A stretch of 55,666 nt of DNA from Bacteroidales bacterium (lineage in GTDB: Bacteria > Bacteroidota > Bacteroidia > Bacteroidales > WCHB1-69). The position numbers and the translations under genes are program-made. Positions within the stretch are counted from its first letter, which is position 1. Each line of letters starts with the position of its first letter. Under the pieces are notes generated by a model. The model was not told where the DNA came from and did no database searches. It saw nothing but the letters and a program-made list of their open reading frames with translations. The stretch covers positions 1 to 55,666 of the forward strand of contig JAEEQE010000017.1 in the NCBI GenBank assembly GCA_016285145.1, given 5' to 3'. Positions 15,001 to 20,500 of the stretch are shown in pieces.

Positions 15001-15179
15001 ACAGCTCCGTGCAGTCCACCAAGGTCTTCTATCCGAATAAGATTCTGAATACCTCTTCGAATGAGTTGGAATATACCATCCCAGGCACACTTCAAATCCA
15101 CGATGTGCTCTTCAAATTTTTAGCTGAACCATACAATAAATTGAACAACTTCCGCTCGTATGACACGTATGGGGATTAA
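6018..15179 (+). CDS. Giant 3053-aa exported protein with TANFOR-like N terminus
   Basis: The ATG at 6018 is used because it starts a typical signal peptide (MKKLLLFLTLLLVSHLMWAQ); the frame extends upstream to 5967 without a reason to begin there. Residues about 22-185 resemble the TANFOR domain known from Tannerella and Flavobacteria (LPEGQYRFC followed by an ITFSIC strand); this assignment is from memory. Residues about 230-800 contain Fn3-like strands with repeated 'P.FTYPVD' style openings. Residues about 800-2000 are long runs of alternating beta strands with Gly turns and no recognised family. A Ser/Gly low-complexity linker lies near 2355-2465 and is followed by a Tyr-, Trp- and Lys-rich globular C terminus. 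There is no T9SS C-terminal domain and no FISUMP domain. It lies 47 bases after a barrel gene and 43 before an Fn3 gene, which suggests a shared operon and a surface structure. Confidence 0.75.
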   Translation: MKKLLLFLTLLLVSHLMWAQNQIVTTITPKVSVFPSTGLSYMDDPAKYFTIQMINTSGTPMDVFFTIELTADFTATNQNYYVRTKKEIQPHNGLTVGLTPVLINRPIFDQIIGHLNASAYETNYDLNNLVSDLMTLPEGQYRFCITPYRWDGYNNPNPTQVGEQKCITFSICYTGSAPEFTTPVNGLSAGNLNNSNPTNNLLSPTRNTAEGRPLPSGTRPVIDGPRRMGGVTSDNRQSDVYTRIPLSRQLIFNWTGVISNCLAVNDFDYVIKIVEVMANQNVQEAIDRNGTLTTYNNKSKTVYIHDTVANRHFRLIPGHVYAAQVQAVLKKSLMTEVQLSNEGKSQIITFVWGEDVPIEQAENTSSQIRSVISDNHEQVLQQIQNPYFVNPGQDKPVLDKLKSFGKTQAPMVQSGSSFPYVTDVDAGDSPYYQVPVSDSIGAKWMPVCGDSVIKVVYTTELYEYNGGAVSNAMIGLPLKTASVTVQSPHDFSPNGSQLMSVATNGWTDVMEEGYKYVLHLKAETFYSYQKKTTYTITEYIHNIPKDRDSVVTSVAFASSELFSDVVFAWGVDSGALDKVTPPQFTYPVDLTKKDLNDDSWDLPEVTKRESFSFRWKAASGVDYGDSVYYSLRVAKLPKGKKPEQVKDTLFFKDHIAATTYIDTALFDSLKTGGQYVAVLEAHIKQLTDTSQHYQMLHKGKSHMASFKLVDPPAFKADVSTKLKCSPQALKDISKDTIAPKVDSLVKNRVKLKIGEFPLVMQKATYDNTKKVYNGNGYVIWHPLGVDVRLKVQFDSIMINKNFEVIKGSAVSIATDSATYFDALVSDLEMDKWTNDDINNIVSQLGEIEQIKKYYDKFNSYGEKYAKKYGGLLGPIVGEDIATEVMTFPLSVTDKEITGSENIIFTINNMFFSPVTALMNIWAIFAAQDDDAYVPFLANNICMDQRGFLGKADQHIDLFMGRSYEFDIKDGYKMRFKASSNFADPKDGTVLSIDSGKFNHVTAEIEFDMNNNDVLGIEKDGTPRKGKTVHANLVVKFRSWSDWVAKISMDPFAVAGADRFTFYPTGRGIYYDHSKKETPKEVSLPYEYLFGTPPPQEMKEEDKKKLTKATKEWKGFYWDELTVFLSDEISNTFTNEEKPKDSMVVYKYGLNNTVVDSVHYSYPGSRINFGAKGLMIDDFGFSAEFFARDIFRANTTDGGGWAFSLDTITVRIIKNKYKAGVIKGGFGVPLFKGGFAYDCSIGADSLLFNVQAKSDTMALDLWAADVNFNKESSYFRIKKIYKESNTRVDLTLNGYITVKGSKIGLPADFKAVKFEGMGMRNYNLANPKEGTASAKGFEFTIGNWSFASPQKYIGGSTDQVDESQQTNDVGSVSFCGFTFSLKKIEPIADANGDDLKLGVKVVGQMKFATDGTDLGATTGFSLWGVTETKNKFKVKDVQAHLDKISLENVDFEVFKMNGELEFKYACPTCKDVTGFAGNLDITVMNEVTLKMRAGFGKEKDSKGEFSWWFFDGACKFPGVPIGPVSITGFSGGFAYNMKSKYSLTDSRFSAKGLLAKAAENEDPDKMLSSGMDFTPQRNCWVANAGISMILTGAKNTLNADGLVSLRIVDKHFSGIFIDANAYVLTNMDEDATPGDGSNNKSPLLRAKAIMGFETCDKYDYFRLSIAVKAKIDLANLLDGVSSTVLGSQMTAAIHAGTSLVTSSNVTSTLTKLVGDGNGNGAAASGLTSHGEKDRNQAANSSSGSAGAVSFDVAAQIPIDFELKHYKKSYEGHKNGTTDWYFAIGKPKYDERVQLSAKLNMVVCSANAEFTFYMQTGNAFAYEMPPLSKELQDFFGLSGGDKKLDANSNQVKDSRKIANDDWLKIDKGGGFCMGSTFHADVSLDFFLYIDVTTDLGFDVALLNVNGVGCPGHPQIGKHNFYALGRIYAALQGDVGLKLNLGFWKGKFSLFKAGVGALLQGGGPNPSYCYGMLRFKVNLLGGLLKFSTSCDFTLGDVCVPGAGDPLANVKLFETVTPGYDTEKNATNKNNIQSPLQIGTIVSNMPWERDVLLCDEEGKNARKFRFVLVQKNCKIATKSGNKFVDATGSSRLRFTPSNSDANVYLFETEAGGFEQGSVQQITLQARGFEYRKSLQNSKDLLRVNNEQNMDGYYYIGTGTPTNSYNTTYCSWYDPTFYDENSKKLIVKPFKKDTTLYFQTRSLDDDLNNGVVFSWPYNGESFFPTMEYVHSSDGTPYCNLYLYTKYDNLFDKKKLESEGKQLKIYLLKNGLEEGEIAECTYTYYPNTTVPYVQVRLPKKEYSQETGKGAHMLKFLLVDKSAYDNAMAAAQQQAEMTRKQNEYSSRITDQTYQEAEAAHNRKNGKSGSSGGLVVSGTISGLAGSLGSSSSGGGVAYSSGTKISGGSAVSSGGKKAMLLSSSSVTTLSTGVRTITSSGSSSSLSGRVVQAASTVSSTSSGKQKANTAAALASFASSGMNITGVSNKLNIQDEMLDEIYENKQDVGKDSMNYIRTMLKEGYKISAGIGKQIYKWTWFASGSTLENKLTSRVYGSTARSIYQKDLADELRTAKVDAAAGTKSVYLYGENRDYYPGVLDWYAYLFFSYDPADATLYNTNCKMPPVCYLVLDRNYGELVNLHKEYFQHFVNMERDFKQTELLTTFKCRVKDGKLRYDDNAVYASGGHASDLRNILKGGFYHNNSVTFPRIDRRIKGGTDFTQCTAANYHPTTVDMPCILDFEHGYGYGSQVRKPLDEKYFDVANANMSPLLKCDDGKYRWGWKVRDYATPAIAKDMQMFQRFMYENQMHAQSLNKREWSGKRSLFNLYYSEGMLNAFMTYSNFPFDMPMIYRVVHYMRALQDMEPNKNYTTSNGQTYKIINADQEYIPVSYLQLQDRYWAKYWWSSNGQSTNVAKNGFDRDFYFYKDNTKYYSMICDQSYDGKRHNCYTSQATMLGSWYKPVDGTYHGPYNPVRKPFTMRVKLYFLTSQAPDFSTKLMNIAKAVKNSSVQSTKVFYPNKILNTSSNELEYTIPGTLQIHDVLFKFLAEPYNKLNNFRSYDTYGD

Positions 15180-15222
15180 GAATATGAATGAAAACCATTA
15201 AGAACAGTAAAAAAGAGTTACA

Positions 15223-17418
15223 ATGAAAAAGAACAATAGTTTTCTCCTTTGGATTATTTTCGGATGGATGATGCTGCTGGCAATGCCGGCTTTCGCGCAG
15301 GAGGATAAAGGCGCCCCAGACGAAAACGATGCCCCGTCACAGGAACTCTACAACTATGTGCTGGTGGCACGCAGTTACGGCGACAGCATCGTGTTGCGCT
15401 GGGCCCCGCAGAATGCCGGCGTGTGGATGCTGGCCAACCACTACGGATGGAACCTCTATCGCATCAAAACCGATGAGGAACTGGCCGCCAACCCGGCCGA
15501 CAGTTCCATTGAGATAAAACTGAACGCAAAACCCATCAAACCGCTGACGTTGGATGAGATGAAGGCCAAGTACGACACCACGCACGTGTATGTGGGTGTG
15601 GCGGCACAGGCTCTCTATGGCCAGTCCTTCTTCAATCCCAAGGAGTCGGAAGGGATGGAAAACTACATCTTCCGCCGCGATCAGGAACAGAGCCAGCGAC
15701 AGGCGATGGCCTACACGGCGGCAGAAGGCCATATTGATGCCGCTGACGCCCTTGGCCTCCGCTTCGTGGACAAAACGGTGAAGAAAGGGGAATTATATAC
15801 GTATATCCTCGAATGCCTCATTCCGGATGATATTGCCCCCATGCCGAAAAAGGTGATGGATGTGGGATGCAAGCCTTTTGAACGTGACTACGATGAGGTG
15901 ATCCCTGCCATCAGTTTCTACCAGAATTCACCTTACACGGCATTCATTTACTGGGGCAAAAACAAGCTCTCCGGCTACTATCTGGAACGCAGCGACGACA
16001 ACGGCAAGCATTGGACCGCCTTGAATGATGCCCCCATCTTCGGCTATGAACCTGACCAAGAGACCTACGAAGTGTTGGGACAGGAGATTGGAGAAATACT
16101 GGAGCAGAATGTTGGCTATATGGATTCGTTACTACTCAACAAGAAATACGTCTATCGTTTGAAGGCTTTTGACGCGTTTGGCGACTATGCTCCCGAACGC
16201 AAGTCGGATCCCTTCGAGATGGCGGACTTTATCCCGCCCACCGTGCCGGTGTTGCAGTTCATTATCCCTGAAGACAATAATATCTGCAAATTGGAATGGA
16301 CAGTGGACAAGCAGGATGACGATCTCAAGGGCTTTGTGGTGACCTTCTCCGACGACCCTTCGGGCCCGTGGAATAAGATTACCGATATTTTGCCGCCCAA
16401 AACCCGCACATGGACCGACAAGAATGGTCATGACCGTGGACGTGGCTACTATCGTATATTCGCCACCGACAACAGCGGCAACGTTTCCTATTCCTTGTCG
16501 CAGATCAACAACATAGAGGATGATGTGCCACCTTCCGCTCCCAAAGGTTTGGCTGGCGTGGTGGATACTGCCGGCGTGGTCTATCTGCAGTGGGACGAGA
16601 ATACAGAAAAGGATATTCTGGGCTACCGTGTCTATTTCGCCAACCAGCCCGACCACGATTTTATACAGAAGACGGGCCGCCGTAACAGTGAGGCCCATTT
16701 CTGGGACACCTTGTCTCTCAATACGCTTACCAAATACATCTTTTATTATGTGGTGGCCGAAGACAATAGCCACAACTTCTCCAAACCGTCTGACACGTTG
16801 GCCATTCCTGTGCCCGACATCGTTCCACCGGGCTTGGCCTTGCTCAAGGATTATAGCCAGACCGACGAGTCGGTGACTTTTACTTGGTTGCAGAGCACTT
16901 CCAACGATGTGGTGGCGTATGTGGTCTATCGTAAGAAGGAAAACGAGAAGCAGTGGAAAACCATCCGCATTATCACTCCCGACGAGCTGATACCGGGCAG
17001 CCTCATCCAGCTCACCGACTATCCCGCTCCTTCTGCCACTAATTACAATTATTGTATAGAAGTATTCGACAACAGTCGTCTTTCTTCGGGCAAGACAGGC
17101 CAGACCACCGTACGCTTCCGAGGCGCTTCCGTTATCAACATCCCGCTCACACTGAAGGCCTCCCTCAACAAGAATAAAACCTGTACCGATTTGGAGTTCT
17201 CGTATGAGTATGATTCCAAAAGCGACTATTACGGGGTGGTCTATAAGTCGGTGGATGATGGGCCTGCGTACGCGTGCGGCAGTTTCCACCGTGGCGAGAC
17301 CAAATTCTTGGACTGCAATATAAAGTCGGGACAGAAGGTGGATTACACTATTCAGATGTTCTTGGGTAAGGGCAAGCGTTCCCAAATCTCCGATCCGGTT
17401 CGGGTTACGGTGAAGTAG
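15223..17418 (+). CDS. Exported fibronectin type III-like repeat protein
   Basis: The 731-aa product has a signal peptide (residues 1-25, ending PAFAQ) after a Lys-rich start. Most of the protein consists of about five Fn3-like beta-sandwich units: roughly 40-230 (first unit with a long insert), 225-340, 343-430, 432-535 and 536-640. Each opens with a Pro-rich linker such as DFIPPTVPVLQF, DDVPPSAPKGL or DIVPPGLALL and carries the Trp (LEWTV, LQWDE, FTWLQ) and Tyr (GYYRIFA, KYIFYYVVAED) typical of the fold. The last 90 residues form a further beta unit. There is no enzyme motif, lipobox or T9SS tail. Its position between the giant protein and the FISUMP tail-fibre-like protein suggests a spacer or scaffold subunit of the same surface assembly; that is inference. 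Confidence 0.75.
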   Translation: MKKNNSFLLWIIFGWMMLLAMPAFAQEDKGAPDENDAPSQELYNYVLVARSYGDSIVLRWAPQNAGVWMLANHYGWNLYRIKTDEELAANPADSSIEIKLNAKPIKPLTLDEMKAKYDTTHVYVGVAAQALYGQSFFNPKESEGMENYIFRRDQEQSQRQAMAYTAAEGHIDAADALGLRFVDKTVKKGELYTYILECLIPDDIAPMPKKVMDVGCKPFERDYDEVIPAISFYQNSPYTAFIYWGKNKLSGYYLERSDDNGKHWTALNDAPIFGYEPDQETYEVLGQEIGEILEQNVGYMDSLLLNKKYVYRLKAFDAFGDYAPERKSDPFEMADFIPPTVPVLQFIIPEDNNICKLEWTVDKQDDDLKGFVVTFSDDPSGPWNKITDILPPKTRTWTDKNGHDRGRGYYRIFATDNSGNVSYSLSQINNIEDDVPPSAPKGLAGVVDTAGVVYLQWDENTEKDILGYRVYFANQPDHDFIQKTGRRNSEAHFWDTLSLNTLTKYIFYYVVAEDNSHNFSKPSDTLAIPVPDIVPPGLALLKDYSQTDESVTFTWLQSTSNDVVAYVVYRKKENEKQWKTIRIITPDELIPGSLIQLTDYPAPSATNYNYCIEVFDNSRLSSGKTGQTTVRFRGASVINIPLTLKASLNKNKTCTDLEFSYEYDSKSDYYGVVYKSVDDGPAYACGSFHRGETKFLDCNIKSGQKVDYTIQMFLGKGKRSQISDPVRVTVK

Positions 17419-17509
17419 GGGAGTGTGGTTTTGTGTGAGAGGATGGTTGGGCTGTTTCAAAGAAAACGGCTGGATGTTTTATGCTAATTATGTACTAATA
17501 AAAATAGAT

Positions 17510-20500
17510 ATGAAAAGATTATTCCTTTTGCTCTCCTTTGTGATGATGGGTGTATGCGCTGCGATGGCGCAGGCACCGGAGAAGATGACCTACCAGGCGG
17601 TGGTACGCAACAGCGGGAACTCCCTTGTGGCTAATCAGAACGTGAGTGTGCGATTATCCATCTTGCAGGGTTCCACGCAGGGTGCACCTGTGTATGTGGA
17701 GAATCACACGGCAACGACCAATGACAACGGTTTGATGACGGTGGAGATTGGCGGCGGCGCGCCCACGACGGGCGTTTTCGCTAACATCGACTGGGCCAAT
17801 GGCCCCTATTTCCTGAAATCGGAGATTGACCCCACGGGCGGCATCAATTACTCGATTGAGAGTGTGCAGCAGCTGATGAGCGTGCCCTACGCGCTGTACG
17901 CGAAAGAGGCGGGCAACGGATTCAGCGGCGATTACAACGATTTGACCAACCGCCCGCAGATTCCGCAGGTGCCTACCAATGTTAGTGCCTTTACGAATGA
18001 CGCAGGTTATATCACTAAGGATTCCATCCCTACGAATGTGAGTGCCTTTACCAATGATGCGGGTTATGTGACGGTGGCTAATGTGCAGCAAGCCGCCAAT
18101 ATTCCCACGAATGTGAGTGCCTTTACCAACGACGCCGGGTACCTTACCTCCTTCACCGAATCGCAGATCTTGAGCATCAGCAACGACACCATCTACCTGA
18201 CGGGCGGCAGCTTTGTGAAATTGCCCGCCGGCTTTGATGGGGATTATAATAGCCTCACTAACAAACCAAACCTCGCTCCTGTAGCCACTACTGGCTCGTA
18301 TAACGACATAACAGGCAAGCCGAACTTGGCCCCCGTGGCGACAAGTGGAGAATACAATGATTTGACGGGCAAACCTAATCTGGCCCCGGTGGCCACAACC
18401 GGCAATTACAATGATTTAACCAACCGCCCGCAGATTCCGCAGGTGCCCACTAACGTGAGCGCTTTCACGAACGATGCAGGCTACATCACGATGGATTCTG
18501 TTCCTGCTATCCCGACGGTACCCACGAATGTGAGTGCCTTTACCAACGATGCCGGGTACCTCACCTCTTTCACCGAATCGCAGATTTTGAGCATCAGCAA
18601 TGACACCATTTACCTGACGGGCGGTAGTTTTGTGAAACTGCCCGTCGGCTTTGATGGGGATTACAACAGCCTGACCAACAAACCAAACCTCGCTCCCGTA
18701 GCCACTACAGGCTCGTATAACGATATAACGGGCAAGCCGAACTTAGCCCCCGTGGCGACAAGTGGGGAATACAATGATTTGACAGGCAAACCTAATCTGG
18801 CCCCGGTGGCCACCAGTGGTAATTACAATGATTTAACCAACCGCCCGCAGATTCCGCAGGTGCCCACTAACGTGAGCGCTTTCACAAACGATGCAGGCTA
18901 CATCACGCAGGCGGCGGTACCCACCAATGTGAGCCAGTTGCAAAACGATGCGGGCTACATCACCAAGGATTCCATTCCGGCGGGTCTTGCGGGTTCGCAG
19001 ACTGGTGACATTATGTATTGGGATGCCGGTACCAACACATGGATTATGATGCCTGCGGGCACCTCGGGACAGGTACTCACCATGGAGAACGGCGTCCCCA
19101 GATGGGCGAGCCTTCCGGACTATGTCACGATGAATCTGCCGCCCACGGTGACCACGACGGTCCCCTCGGAGGTGACACAGTCTTCCGTCTTGTGTGGCGG
19201 TGTGGTAACCAGTGACGGTAGTGTGCAGCTTACCGCCTGCGGCGTGTGCTGGAGTACGCATCATTTCCCGACTATTGCGGATGCGCATACGGAGAACGAC
19301 CTGGGTGTGAGTGCGTTCACCTCTCATGTATCCAATCTGGCCCATCATACCACCTACTATGTGCGGGCATACGCCACCAACAGCGTTGGCACCAGCTACG
19401 GCGCAGAGATGACGTTTACCACCACGGATATCCCAACGGACAGTCTGATGATGCCCAACCCGTGCTCTTCCACCGACACGAATGCAGTCGCCCAGCCGAC
19501 ATTGGGTCCGAATTACCTGATTTGTGCGGGCACCGATAGCGTGGAGTTGAGCTTGGGCAACTACCAGTACGGCAGCATCCAGTGGCAATATTCGTTAGAC
19601 ACCATTTCCTGGTTCGACATTCCCAATGCCTTCGACGAGCAGTTGGTCTATAAGCCCGAACAGACGCAGTTTGTGCGGGCGGAGGTATCGTATGCCAACT
19701 GTCCGCCGGAACATTCGGAGGTGAAGCTGCTGCAAAAGACCCCGACGGCCAATGCAGGCATTTCGCGTACGGCTAATATTGGCGACACATTGCATCTGCA
19801 GGCCAATATGGAAGAGAATGCAACTGGCAGCTGGCAGATCCTGCAAGGCGCAAACGGTCTCCTCAAGACCCCGACGGAGGCAGCCTCCAAGTTCTACGGC
19901 ACGGATTCGCTCTACCGCCTGCGCTGGACTTTGACCAACAGTTGCGGCACCAGTTCCGACGATATCAATGTACGTTATGTGCGGCCTAAGGTGAGCAGCA
20001 AAGTGGTGGTTGTGGATACCACGGACATTATTTTCAGCGACTCGGCACAGCTGGCGCATGGCTACTATGTGATTTCCTTCAGTGATTCGAACATCGTGAT
20101 TGGCGACTCCACCATTTTGGTCAGTTTGGTCAATGGCGGATTCCTGCGCAAGGTGGATTCCTGGTCGATGGCCAACGATTCCACCTATGCCATGTACACC
20201 ACGCAGGCCACCTTGTACGATATTATGGAAAGTGGTGTGATTAATTTCGGAGGAATCTCAAGTGGAGATAATGGGGGTGGTAGCATTGTGGAAAATGCGG
20301 TAGAGAACACACCGGCGCAGAACACCCCGCGAAACGCACCGATGCAGAACACGTCGTCGGTGCAGAATATCGAGTTCCTCGACCATATCCCCACCCGCAA
20401 GGAACTGCGTGAGCATCCGGAAATGAACGGCAAAATGTATGTGATGGGTATGGAATTTGTAAGAGAAGACGGCAGCAGAGTTAATCTTACGCCTCGAGGA

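Noticed and set aside
17920-18995. Prophage tail-fibre gene
   Set aside because: The repeats resemble phage tail fibres, but the protein has a signal peptide and Ig and FISUMP domains, and no phage gene lies nearby.
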